From Nemertoderma westbladi (lineage: Eukaryota; Xenacoelomorpha; Nemertodermatida; Nemertodermatidae), in NCBI GenBank assembly GCA_032718475.1, contig JAUCBJ010002747.1:1-27469 (forward strand): a stretch of 27,469 nucleotides of DNA, written 5' to 3'. Shown piece by piece: positions 1-9,169 of the stretch. The first letter of the stretch is position 1. Every line of letters begins with the position of its first letter. Under the pieces are notes generated by a model. The model ran no database searches, had not been told where the DNA came from, and saw only the letters and a list, made by a program, of their open reading frames with translations. A program made the position numbers and the translations under genes.

Positions 1-10
1 TGAATATCAT

Positions 11-58
11 CCAAATTTGGATAAATAACATCAAATTAGCATTTTCCTCCAAATTTGG
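11..58. promoter_or_regulatory. Two CArG-like palindromes
   Basis: The palindrome CCAAATTTGG occurs at 11-20 and again at 49-58. Each matches the SRF/MADS CArG consensus CC(A/T)6GG. No gene lies nearby, so a regulatory role is only a possibility; in AT-rich DNA such words also arise by chance. Confidence 0.2.
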
Positions 59-119
59 AGTATATATTTTGCACATATTGGGCATTTATGCTTTAAATAT
101 TTAGATATTTATTTGGGTT

Positions 120-276
120 ATACTAAAAACCGCAATTAACCCCAACTTACCGCAATTTACTGCAACTAACCGCAATTTACCGCAACTAGTTGTTATTTTC
201 AAGCACCCTCATAGTCTAGTGGTTACAACCATAGGCTTTCACTTAGGAGGCCCTGGTTTGATCCCTTGACCAGGCA
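120..276 (+). repeat. tRNA-Glu-like SINE-type repeat with upstream block
   Basis: The tRNA-like part lies at about 205-276, with an A-box-like TAGTCTAGTGGTTA at 212-225 and a B-box-like GGTTTGATCCC at 255-265. The loop CTTTCAC would place UUC as anticodon, suggesting descent from tRNA-Glu. It is too decayed at the acceptor stem to be a tRNA gene. Upstream (about 128-195) are short tandem CCGCAATTTAC/GCAACTA units, followed by AACTAGTTGTTATTTTCAAG, which is shared with the inverted copy near 8.8 kb. Confidence 0.6.
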
Positions 277-309
277 ACTACAAGGCAACTTTACAGTATT
301 ACATTAGAG

Positions 310-512
310 GGTCCTATGAATTACCCCAAAATAGTCAAACAATACCATAAAAAGGCTAAACAATTACTGGTACCCCAAAATAAGCCAACAATGTTTAGAA
401 ACGGTGAGGGAAAGGAGCAGGTTATAGTGGCAAGTTTTTATAACCAAAACAATAAATGAGTGAAAAACACATATTTTGGGGTATTTTTGTTTGGGGTAAT
501 TCGTAGGACCGT
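310..512. mobile_element. Small inverted-repeat element (MITE-like)
   Basis: The left end GGTCCTATGAATTACCCC (310-327) and the right end, reading GGTCCTACGAATTACCCC on the minus strand (495-512), are inverted repeats with one mismatch. A second internal inverted pair, TACCCCAAAATA, lies just inside. The element encloses one copy of the dispersed GGAAAGGAGCAGG motif. No convincing target duplication was found, so the exact ends are uncertain. Confidence 0.45.
406..463 (+). repeat. Dispersed repeat 'GGAAAGGAGCAGG', copy 1
   Basis: About 58 bp beginning GAGGGAAAGGAGCAGGTTA and ending near AACCAAAACAATAAATGAG. Related copies occur near 9.8 kb (minus strand, two in tandem), 12.5 kb and 16.07 kb. 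I do not recognise a named family. Confidence 0.5.
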
Positions 513-546
513 TTTTAAAACACTGCACAAACAGAAAAACAGTCAA

Positions 547-668
547 CAGCTGCGTAGCCAGGAATTGTCTACGGTAGGGTCCCAGACCCCAAATTGTAAT
601 TCATAGTTAGTTATAGTAGTTGTGGGGCGTGGGGGAGCCTCCCCCCCCCCCCCCCCCCCCCCCCCCCC
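547..668. repeat. hAT-like left terminus and 28-base C run
   Basis: CAGCTGCGTAGCCAGG at 547-562 resembles the CAGTGGCGTAGCCAGG type of end seen on some hAT elements, and a hAT transposase remnant follows on the minus strand. A pure run of 28 C lies at 641-668. No matching right end was found, so this boundary is tentative. The homopolymer length is prone to assembly error. Confidence 0.3.
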
Positions 669-735
669 AAAGCGTAGTCCAGATGTGATTTCTATGAATT
701 ATAACAAAATGCTCACCATATGTGTTGTGTAATGT

Positions 736-780
736 GTAGTAGGCGAGGCGTACTACTCTGTAGTATGCGAGGCGTACTAC
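736..780. repeat. Two tandem short hairpins
   Basis: GTAGTA-ggcgaggcg-TACTAC at 736-756 is repeated with one change (T for G at 766) at 760-780. Each unit can fold as a 6-bp stem, and the period is 24 bp. Confidence 0.55.
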
Positions 781-843
781 TCATTCTGAGTAATGCGTGC
801 CAGTACCGGTACATGTTCATTCCCCCCAGTAAAGCCCCCCCAA

Positions 844-906
844 TCCGCTATTAAGTATTGATATGATAGATAGAATATCCGCTATTAAGTATTAATATGA
901 TAGAAT
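844..906. repeat. 34-bp tandem duplication
   Basis: A unit starting TCCGCTATTAAGTATTGATA at 844 is repeated from 878 with one substitution and a truncated end. It is a simple local duplication. Confidence 0.6.
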
Positions 907-1269
907 CAGTTATAAAGTGAGTTACTGCAATTACAAATGAAATTGAATTAATAAATTAAATCAATATTATAATTAAACCGGTGAGATTGTTTTACGTACA
1001 GTCATTTCATTTACCTTAAAATTGGAAAGATTAAAAATAATACTTCAATTATAACAGGAAGTTTTTTCCCTTTCACGAAACTGCAATTCACATCTCCTTT
1101 CATCCCTCCAATTGGTGTGTCTTTGTGTTCAACACAGCCAGGTCAGTTCGTTCCTGTCCCATAGTGGCACTCAGCTAGGAGTTTGTGGTCGGTCCCTGGC
1201 ATCCACAGACTCCCACCGCTTCTTCTACAGCAGCAGCTCAGCCTCAATGTCCGTGGAAAACCCCAGACC

Positions 1270-2775
1270 ACGCAACTATCCACCTAAGTAAAAGTCAACA
1301 CACTCTTCGATGTCATCGAAGGTGTTGTTAATAACATGGATCATAAGCAGCGACGCCATCAGCAGAGCCTGCTTCGTGATCTAGCTGAAGCGCTCCTCTA
1401 TCAGTGCAACAGCACCTTCCTAGAAAATGAAATATACATTATGATTCGGAGGTGGTCACAAGCTGTGGAGACATCTGGATTTGCGCGATGCATATTGCAT
1501 TGCTTCATCTTTGTGCGTGGCTTCCATAGTGGTTCTCCGAGTGCCTTCTCCTCAGCATCTAACAATTTGTCGAACTGCATAGAGTGCCTGCATGTCTTTT
1601 AGAACCTTCACCACAGTATCAACGTGTATCATACACTCCACCACTCACCAGGTCGATGTCTATGACTTGCAGTTTCTCCAACAATGGATTAGTTTTAGTT
1701 AGCTCAGACTCCAGGATGTTTCCAGTGAGGACATACCGGTACTCGAGGTCCTCGAGCAGATTGGTATACTTATGGGCATTGCTGCCACAATCACTGCCCG
1801 ACATGCTGATCTCCTCTAATACATCCTCTAAGACATTGAAGAATGCTGCAACCGAATTTATTGCAGTTGCAGCTGCACGGATTGACTGCAACTCACAGGC
1901 CTCCTGTACAGCCAAGCCAAGTTCAGGTTGTGCGCTGCACAGTGCACATAGATGGCGAGTGTCTGTCTGTGCTTCTCCCTAATCAGCGATTGTACACCTT
2001 TAAACTGACCCAGCATGGTCGATACACCATCTTACCCAAGTTCCACCATTTGAGTGTTGATACCCAGCTGTTCCACAGTCTTCATAAATGACTCAGCCAC
2101 AGCAGCGCCTCTGCATGAACTGAGGTGCACAAAGCAAAGAAACTTCTCGTGCACCATGTATTTCCCATCAACAAATCGCACGCAGACTGACATCTGCTCC
2201 TTGGAGCTCACATCCGACGTCTCATCAGCCAGCAGAGCAAAGTAGCCGGATTGGTTGACCTCGCCGATGAGCTCCTTGGTGAGGACTCTGGCCATGGCGT
2301 GAATTAGCTCATTCTGAGATTCAGAACCAGTGTATCTTGCATTGCTGGGACCTGAAGTCAGGTGCTTCCGGAGGACTGGGATATGTTTGGCCAGAAGCTG
2401 CAACTGTGCAACATAGTTACCACGACTGTAATCAATCGAGCCATCCTCACAGACTTTGATTGTACCAGAATCATATGTCCACGAAGTGGCAGTCCAAGTT
2501 GAGTCAAGAACTCTATCGGCTCCACAACACACTGCAGTCATTTGCGGTTGTCCATCACTAGGTGTCTCAGCTGCTTGTCCAACAGTTGGGCGACATTCGA
2601 ACTAGACATGAATGCATCTGCCAAGACAACTGAGTGCTTTGCATGGTATTCCAATGTCAGATGATTTTTCATCTTCTTTGTTTTGTCGTAAGAAGTGAAC
2701 CCGGAGGTGACGAAGGTGTCAATGGACTGTCCACCATTGATCCTCAAACCAGGAGGAAGGAATAGGACACACAGC
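1270..2775 (-). pseudogene. Broken hAT-superfamily transposase (TTF zinc finger / DUF4371, ZMYM1-like)
   Basis: Read on the minus strand, the remnant starts at about 2775, just after a TTTGCAG that looks like a 3' splice site. First comes a TTF-type zinc-finger region (CVLFLPPG, then FVTSGFTSYDKTKKMKNH, 2775-2560). A DUF4371-like catalytic region with the hallmark LADETSD follows at about 2220. Past an in-frame TAA at 2032-2034 the same frame continues through TMLGQFKG to the VHCAAHNLNL motif (about 1945), a typical hAT signature. A frameshift near 1910 leads to a further 98-codon open stretch (AVQEACELQSIR onward). More decayed coding-like sequence continues to about 1270. Stops and frameshifts make it inactive. 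It is a transposon relic, not a host gene; the family assignment rests on motifs only. Confidence 0.75.
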
Positions 2776-2858
2776 CTGCAAATGGCAAAATATTTGTTTT
2801 TATGTGTTTAATGCAAATTAAATGTAAAATCAGTACAGGTAATTCGTATAACTTTTAA

Positions 2859-2880
2859 GGGGGGGGGGGGGGGGGGGGGG
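2859..2880. repeat. 22-base G run
   Basis: A pure G homopolymer lies 80-100 bp beyond the start of the hAT transposase remnant. With the C run at 641-668 it brackets that remnant in opposite polarity. The length may be unreliable in the assembly. Confidence 0.7.
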
Positions 2881-3445
2881 TATTGCATTTTCTGACCAAA
2901 AAGTTGACCAAGACATGACATATCCTATCCGATGCAGAATTTCATGCTGAATCCAAATGTGGAAACCGTTTTCCCTTATCTTGCTTAGTTTTCGAGATAT
3001 CTGGGATAGAAAATACTGGCTCCAATATATTGCGATATCGGTAAATGCGATGAAGTTTGGGGTTTGCATTCAATTTCTGCAAATTTCTGTGCTCAGTGGT
3101 GCCAATTGGATGTCTCCACGACAAAATTTTAATTGAGAAAGTATTTTTTATGATTAGTGGACCTACTGATCAGTTTATAAGACAACTTTAAGTCTCCGGA
3201 ATAAAGACGGGACTCGAATAAGCGCCTCTGCAGTCTTTGCGGGATTATGCGGAATAGACTTATCGGTCATTGGAGACCTTCAAAATGTATAATCTCCAGT
3301 TCTAGTGGTCGTACGAAGTAACCTGTGATACCGTAACTATCATCAATCCCAATATTAATAGACAAATTTCACTAGAAAGGCCAGTAAGACAAACGAAATG
3401 GCCTACACTGTACACTTAAATAAACAAAAACAAATTATTACAAGA
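2881..3445. other. Intergenic sequence, no gene seen
   Basis: AT-rich, mixed sequence. Short open frames on the minus strand (for example 2942-3124) show no recognisable domain and no coding bias I can point to. Confidence 0.4.
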
Positions 3446-3449
3446 AGAC

Positions 3450-3525
3450 ATAATCATGGATAGAACCCAGTACTTTCACATCCTAGTTCAGAGTGAGCTA
3501 ACTGAGATAAATCACCACATTCAGA
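3450..3525 (-). repeat. tRNA-like SINE fragment
   Basis: On the minus strand, TTAGCTCACTCTGA (A-box-like) is followed about 30 bp later by GGGTTCTATCC (B-box-like, 3458-3468). This is the spacing of a tRNA-derived polymerase III promoter. The flanks do not pair as an acceptor stem, so it is a SINE head rather than a tRNA gene. Confidence 0.4.
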
Positions 3526-3693
3526 ACAACAAGAATTTCGAGGCTTCCCCTTTCATACAACCCTACCTACCTTTATACAGTACAGAGGCAATTTCGTTAT
3601 AATACTGTAATAGAATAACAGTTAGTTACTATACCAGTATACTAACTTGCAATTAAGACTCCTTTAAGTTTTGTGGCTGAATAAGCAAAGCAG

Positions 3694-4225
3694 TCAAACT
3701 GGCCCGTAAGGTAGCAGCGGGAGAGGAAGCGTGGTCGGATACCATTGGGAGTTGGGACGGCGGGATTTGTCCTGCTTCATGATCTTCGGGTATTCGTAGT
3801 CCACCAGCGGCACCCAGCTGTCATTTAAGAAACGCTGCCATTCCATGGCGTCTAGTCGCCCATGTGAAGAATACCAGGATTTCACTTATCGGTCGACTTT
3901 TTATTGGAATTTTATATATGAAGATTTTTTATTTTTTTTAATTTATCTTTAGCCTATTAAGTGTTTTATAGCGCTTATTTCTGTCTTATAACCTGTACAT
4001 ATACTAATTCGTTTATTGTTTTTCAGCCCTTCTGTAACCTGTAGTTTTGGTGAAAACCTGGTATTCTTCACATGGGGGTACCTGCAAAGTGAAATATAAC
4101 GGCAGAAAGTCTGGTATTCTTCACATGGGCCCGTCTAGTTTCCTATCAACACCCATTTCGACCGCAAAACCGATGTAATTGCAGTCGACAATGGGCAAGG
4201 CTGGCAGGAGTGGACTGGTCCGTGG
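3694..4225 (-). pseudogene. Unrecognised 82-codon open frame split by a transposon
   Basis: If the 275-bp element at 3857-4131 and one copy of its 8-bp target duplication are ignored, the minus strand reads open from 4225 (just after a TGA at 4226-4228) across the junction to the stop at 3694-3696. That is 83 codons including the stop. The first part contains IVDCNYIGFAVEMGVDRK; the second contains MEWQRFLNDSWVPLVDYEYP and KIMKQDKSRRPNSQW. The two halves are in the same phase, and the sequence is GC-richer than its neighbours. I do not recognise the family. It could be a terminal exon, an old transposon coding remnant or chance. In the present state translation would run into element sequence. 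Confidence 0.35.
3857..4131. mobile_element. 275-bp MITE with 8-bp target duplication CGTCTAGT
   Basis: The left end contains CCCATGTGAAGAATACCAG (3859-3877) and the right end carries the same sequence inverted (4111-4129). The outermost bases are also complementary except for position 1. CGTCTAGT flanks both ends (3849-3856 and 4132-4139). A third copy of the inner end sequence lies at 4058-4076 in the same orientation as the right end, as if one end had been duplicated. The 8-bp duplication suits the hAT superfamily, though the termini are not the usual CAG type. No coding capacity. Confidence 0.75.
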
Positions 4226-4231
4226 TCATGG

Positions 4232-5715
4232 TCGCACGGGACAGAGCGGGCAACGTCGATGTTTCACTCAATGTAGCCTGTCGCTTATTCGACTTGCCGA
4301 ACATAGCACGCAAGTCACAGGATCACTTGTTACTCATGTTGCAACTTACAAGATAAACTTATCAGCAGAATTTCAGAATACCGGTAATAATATTTTTGAA
4401 ATTAATAATAATTATTACAGAATATCATATACCGGTATCAATTTTATGGCTATAGATATTTAATAGGCCTAAATTAAAATTAAAAGGAAAATAAATCAAA
4501 CCATTCATAATTATTAGGCCTATATGCTACATATTATTTGGACTGTGTGGACTTTTTTAATATATTAATTAAATAAAAGTTGAAACCATGAAATATGATA
4601 ATAATATTAATTTCGTACAGTATTATGTAATAAATAAGCTATTCTAATAAACTATTCCTTCATTCATTCATTGTTAAAATCTTTCCATGAATTTGTATAC
4701 AATAAATCACGTGTATTGCGTATTGGTGTACAGTATGCAGTAGACCCAGGACCACCCTGCTGTTTAGTGTTTAATAATATAAGTGGCGAGGCGATACAAT
4801 AAATAGAAAATAAATAAAAAATATAATAAAAGAGTCACCCCTGAATCTACCCGCAGTACTGTGACTGTGGTAATAATATAAAAGGGTGTAGCTGTAAAAT
4901 GTACAGGAAGTATCTGAATATGACTTCTTACAACCTACAAGGGTATTATAACTGGTTGTTATAGATAGATAGATTTATTTATATATTATGCAAACAATAT
5001 AAACCAATACATTAACTCAGTAAAATTATTAATGTATAGTAATTATTGTCCAACATAACATAAAGGATAACCCCTAAAGCTTTGCAGCTTATTTCCAAGG
5101 GGGTCCTTCAAGTTACTTGGTTACCAATACAAACTAAACTAACTACTGTATATAGAATAATTATATAATTACAATGTTACTCCAACAAGACAAGCTATGC
5201 AATAGCCAATCAAGCTTTCCAATATCCAATCATGTTGGTCAGTGTGCCCAGATAATATTACATCATTTCATTATTACATCAGAGTGCCTATCTTTCTATC
5301 TTTCATTGGTATATTGAACCCTACTTGACAGGCAAGGCACAGTGACATTGTGTGTCCAAAGCAGAGTAACCAAGGCAGATAGATACCAGTGGGTGCCCTC
5401 CTGCAGTGGTCAATTAGGCTCCATTTCCTTGCATTACATTACAGAGATACAGACTATTAAACTGGTGGAGAGATATAATGTAAGCAATAAGCTGGCTTTC
5501 TAAAAACTTTGTATGATATGAGTGGGATTTATCATGGGAGGGATGCCTGAGGGAGGGTATTGGTAATGTGGCTGGGGCTACAACAGCTTGATGGGGTATG
5601 GTCTCCTTTATACTACTTATTTTATTTGGCAACATGCCTGGGATAATGCGGATTGTATTTGGTCTGTGATCTGGCTCCTTCCTAATGCAACTTCAACTTC
5701 GAACAACGTAATTTT
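4232..5715. other. AT-rich intergenic stretch, no gene seen
   Basis: Contains simple TAGATAGATAGATT sequence near 4964-4978 and several TAGGCCTA and ACCGGTA words. Short open frames at both ends have no recognisable domains. The plus-strand frame at 4179-4463 begins MGKAGRSGLVRGHGRTGQ but overlaps the split minus-strand frame and soon turns into low-complexity AT sequence. Confidence 0.4.
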
Positions 5716-5721
5716 TATAAT

Positions 5722-7298
5722 TAGGAACCGAGAGGTTCATTACTGTAAGAATTGTTGGCTGATTGATTGACTGGCTGGTTAATCTATAGCCAAAACTACT
5801 CTAACGATTTTGATGAAATTTTCACAGCGGCTGGATACCGCGATTCTAAGGTCCCTGGTATGTTCCGCTATTTCGTCCATGAGCCGTGGGCTCGAAAAAT
5901 AGACATAAACGAAAAAACGCCATAGGCGCAATGGTAAAATAACACCAATGACAGCTGGTGTCCTGATGAAAAATGGTTTATGTAATGCATTTCTACACAA
6001 GGCTTAGTAATAAATCGATGAGGTTGCCAAGATTATTATACTTAGTACACCCATACTGTTTGTTTAGGCCCTGCACTCTCTGTCAAAGCAAATATTAACT
6101 GGTTGATTTAGTTTGTGGTTCTACACAGGCTTAGTATAAATCGATGAGGCTGCCAACTGCAATCTATTACCGCCTCAGCTGAATAACTCTTCCCCCTGCT
6201 GAATGACTATTAGGTATACAGTGTATCGGCTACATTAATGCCAACATTAATACTGTGGAGGCTGTATGCTTATAAGGTGGAATGTTTACTCAGCCTTATA
6301 CTGATACTCTGTAAGGCTAAGACCAACATTATTGCAAAATGTTTTATTGTTGGATTACTCTCTGTCAGTCTCCCCTTCAGAACATTGTATAGGCAATTTA
6401 GTTTAGTTTACTCTACTGTGCCATTCAGCTGAATGGATTTGAGCAATTGCCAAGTTACAGAGTTGGATCATTCTCTGACCATAGGCAAAGACATCAAATC
6501 TTTTTAAAAAGATACTTTTTCCATGTTTTTTTTTCTGACCAAAAATTTAAAAAAAAAAATTTTGTAGCCAGTACTGCCAATCGATTCGCCATCAAAAATA
6601 ACGCAAAAAATTTTTTTTGCAAAATTTGAAATTACTGTAAATTTTTGGGGACTGGGGGGGGTCAATTTTTTTCAATCCGCTATAACTTCGGAACGCTTTG
6701 TCCAAATTCGATGGGGTTTTTATTTTTCAACTTAATTCGACGTCCTCTTTCAGCCTATCCATTTTTCGAAACCCCAAACAGCACCGTTCAAAAATTAATT
6801 TTTTCTAGTTCTAGAATTTTACAAATTTCAAAAAAGTTGCAGTATTTTATTAACGCCTTTACGGAATTTGATTGCGTTTTCGATTTTTATATTAAACGCA
6901 ATATCCTGAATCTCACTAGCCTAGTTTCGCGTCACCAATGCCAAGACTTCATACTTTTAGAGGAAAATTTTTCTAGAATAATTTTTATTTAATTACATTT
7001 ATCGCGATTTCTTATTACTGGTTGCACATGAATTGATGGAGTTTTCAATTTATTAACTAAACACGATATCGCGCATCGCACTAGCGTGGTTTCGAAATTC
7101 CAAAACGAGGTCTTCACTAGTTGCATGTCGTTTTTGTTCTAGAATTGAGCAACTTATAATAGATTGAATTTATTAATAATTATTGTATGAAATATGATTG
7201 TATTTTTACATAATGATTAGTTCTATACTAATTCTCGTTGTCTCTTTTATTTAAAATAAAAAGTCGGTTCCTTATCGGGCCGCTAGGCCCGTCACTAG
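5722..7298 (+). mobile_element. Helentron-type (Helitron2-like) non-autonomous element, subfamily I
   Basis: The element begins T|TAGGAACCGAGAGGTTC, where GAACC-gaga-GGTTC forms a 5' hairpin, followed by ATTACTGTAAG. It ends with TCGGTTCCT, the exact inverse complement of AGGAACCGA at the 5' end, then the hairpin CGGGCCGCTAGGCCCG (7276-7291) and CTAG|T. An asymmetric terminal inverted repeat plus a 3' hairpin and insertion between two T residues are the described hallmarks of Helentron/Helitron2 elements. About 5740-6430 is diverged from, but clearly related to, the first half of the neighbouring element; the 3' half is unrelated to it. No Rep/helicase coding sequence is present, so it would depend on an autonomous partner. 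Confidence 0.7.
6864..7150 (+). repeat. Diverged internal tandem repeat inside the subfamily I element
   Basis: A unit beginning GAATTTGATTGCGTTTTCGA at 6864 recurs in diverged form from 7030 (period about 166 bp). Shared landmarks are the ...CACTAGC..GTTTCG... core and a trailing TTCTAGAAT. Confidence 0.45.
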
Positions 7299-7299
7299 T

Positions 7300-8395
7300 T
7301 AGCAAGTCGTTAGACTTGATTACTGTAAGAAAAAAAGGCTACTGGCTACTGGCTACTGACTACTGACCTAGAGCAAAAACGGCTCTAACGATTTTGATGA
7401 AATTTTGCATGGACCATGAAAATGGATTTCTAAGGGTACTTGTGAAATCGCGGTTTAAATTGAAACATCTCAACTTGTTTTATTTCGAAAAATAGCCCCA
7501 AAACACTAAAATCGCCATAGGCGCAATGATAAAACACCAGCTGGCACTCATGAAAAATGTATAGAGATGGCCTGGTAATGCATTCAATAGGAAGGGCAAC
7601 TAACAAAGAAGTACTTTGTGTGCCAAGTTTTATTATCACTCTATTCTACAACCCAGACAGTAATCAAACAAAACATTAACTGGTTTAGCTGGCTATTGCA
7701 GTCTCAGCTGAATAACTCTTCCCAATGCATCCTTGTTATGTTAATTAATTGGCGTGCAAGCTAAATGACTGTTAGTTATTACACAGTGTGTTGGCTACTA
7801 TTGATTGTACTGTACTGTCATCTAATTATTGTTTTATTTTGAAATCTTTGTGCCAACATTAATACTGTGGAGGCTGTATGCTTATAAGGCTGAATGTTTA
7901 CTCAGCCTCATAATGATTCTCCATAAGGCTAACATTATAGTTTGAAATTTAAAAATCTGTTATAATAATAATATAAATGTTGTAAATTGTTAATCGCGGT
8001 TTACATTGAAACATCTCAACTTGTTTTATTTATTACAAAAATAAGAACGAATTTGTCTTATCACTTCTTTTGCGCGATTGTATATTGAATTCATGGCAAC
8101 TGCTGTTATTATTATTAAACAACGACTCGACTACTCTAACTCTCTGACTACTCTATCCGATAGAACAAAATAATAATTTCGCTAACTGCTCTCTATCTTC
8201 AATAATCACAACAGCTTTTATAATTCATTAGATGATTACAACATAATAATTATAGTTTGAAGTTGTCTAGAAAATTTCTCGTACACCACCAGGACTACCC
8301 TCACACTAATTGATTATCAGACAGAACAAAAAGCTTTTACTTGACTCGTACTGTCTCCTACGACTTGCTTCACGGGCCGCTAGGCCCGTCTCTAG
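7300..8395 (+). mobile_element. Helentron-type non-autonomous element, subfamily II, copy A
   Basis: It starts directly after the T that follows the previous element: TAGCAAGTCGTTAGACTTG, with hairpin CAAGTC-gtta-GACTTG, then ATTACTGTAAG. Near the 3' end ACGACTTGCT (8360-8369) is the inverse complement of AGCAAGTCGT at the 5' end. It is followed by the hairpin ACGGGCCGCTAGGCCCGT (8372-8389) and CTAG|T. It is about 99% identical to the inverted copy at 23,252-24,348, so both are young. Short open frames (for example 7430-7639 on the minus strand) lack recognisable domains; the element is judged noncoding. No replication-helicase gene is visible. Confidence 0.8.
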
Positions 8396-8670
8396 TATTT
8401 ATTATAGGAAGGGATATTATTATATTCGATTTATTGCATTTATGTCATTATAATTTTTTTAATTTATTAATAATTAATTATTTTAATCATTACTACTACT
8501 ACTACTAGGTCGAGCGAACTCGGACAGTGGAAATGAGATCCTTCCAGGCTTCCCGATTCTTTTAATCATTAATATATTAATTATATTATTAATTATATTA
8601 ATTATTTTTAATTACGGAACTTGACAATGGCAAAATGCTCTCAGAGCTGAGCTAGTGTAAGTTGAAATCT
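8396..8670. other. AT-rich intergenic spacer
   Basis: Mostly A/T with a short TAC run at 8491-8507, followed by a GC-richer patch (8507-8560) that looks like a repeat fragment but is not identified. No gene seen. Confidence 0.35.
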
Positions 8671-8674
8671 CCAT

Positions 8675-8704
8675 GGTAGAGTCCCAGGACCTTGGGACCC
8701 TACC
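8675..8704. repeat. Hairpin GGTAGAGTCCCA / TGGGACCCTACC
   Basis: A 12-bp stem with one mismatch encloses the 6-base loop GGACCT. The right arm, inverted, reads GGTAGGGTCCCA and also occurs at about 573-584, downstream of the first tRNA-Glu-like repeat, suggesting a shared repeat tail. Confidence 0.45.
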
Positions 8705-8734
8705 CTCGCTGTCTCTATGCTAGTGATTGTCAAG

Positions 8735-8858
8735 GCAGCAAGGAATCGAACAGGGGCCTCCTTATTGGAAGCTCATGCAGCCAGGAATGTCGCCACTAGA
8801 CCATGCAGCTGCTTGAAAATAACAACTAATTGTAGTAAATTGCGGTTTTTAGTAGAAC
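8735..8858 (-). repeat. tRNA-like SINE-type repeat, inverted relative to the one at 120-276
   Basis: On the minus strand, ACTAAAAACCGCAATTTAC and AATTAGTTGTTATTTTCAAG precede an A-box-like ATGGTCTAGTGG (about 8793-8804) and a B box GTTCGATTCC (8742-8751). The same upstream block precedes the tRNA-like part at 205-276, so the two are copies of one family. An extra segment separates the A box from the anticodon region in this copy. Confidence 0.55.
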
Positions 8859-8859
8859 C

Positions 8860-9165
8860 GATTTATTCATGTTACTGAAAAATTATTTACCATATATCAA
8901 AATATAACATTTTTAAACTATGAAATTGCTTAAATTATAACAACAATGCGAAAGATCCAAATTTGAAGTTTGAATTTAATCCATGTATTGGTTGTGGGTT
9001 CAAATCCTACTCAGTGTAGGATATTTTTACCGAGATGTACCAGTACAGCAGTACCTAATTGATAGGTAGGCTGTGTGAGTTTAGAACCTAACTGAACCTG
9101 ACTGAGGTTCTGATGACGTGAGTTGAGTTGTCACTGCCTGATCACCAGTCTGCCAGTAGCACGGG
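8860..9165. other. Repeat-like sequence with a B-box word
   Basis: GGGTTCAAATCC at 8996-9007 matches a polymerase III B box, and the following 150 bp has a SINE-body look (moderate GC, no frame). No clear A box is seen upstream, so this may be a truncated SINE. No gene seen. Confidence 0.25.
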
Positions 9166-9169
9166 CTAT

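Noticed and set aside
205-276. Functional tRNA-Glu gene
   Set aside because: The acceptor stem does not pair and the D-arm is disrupted; the same flank recurs with another tRNA-like copy, so it is a repeat.
1336-2245. Plus-strand frames 1336-1602, 1584-1982 and 1843-2091 as genes
   Set aside because: They are the antisense of the minus-strand hAT transposase remnant.
4126-4139. GGGCCCGTCTAGT as another Helentron 3' end
   Set aside because: There is no hairpin of the family type here; the sequence is explained by the MITE end plus its target duplication.
4179-4463. 94-residue plus-strand frame beginning near MGKAGRSGLVRGHG as a gene
   Set aside because: It overlaps the opposite-strand split frame, has no known domain and degenerates into AT-rich low-complexity sequence; kept only as a remark.
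7430-7639. 69-residue frame repeated identically at 24009-24218
   Set aside because: It is identical only because both lie in the young Helentron copies. It has no domain and breaks up in the diverged element I.
8507-8560. A gene fragment in the GC-richer patch after the TAC run
   Set aside because: Too short, no motif; left as an unidentified repeat fragment.
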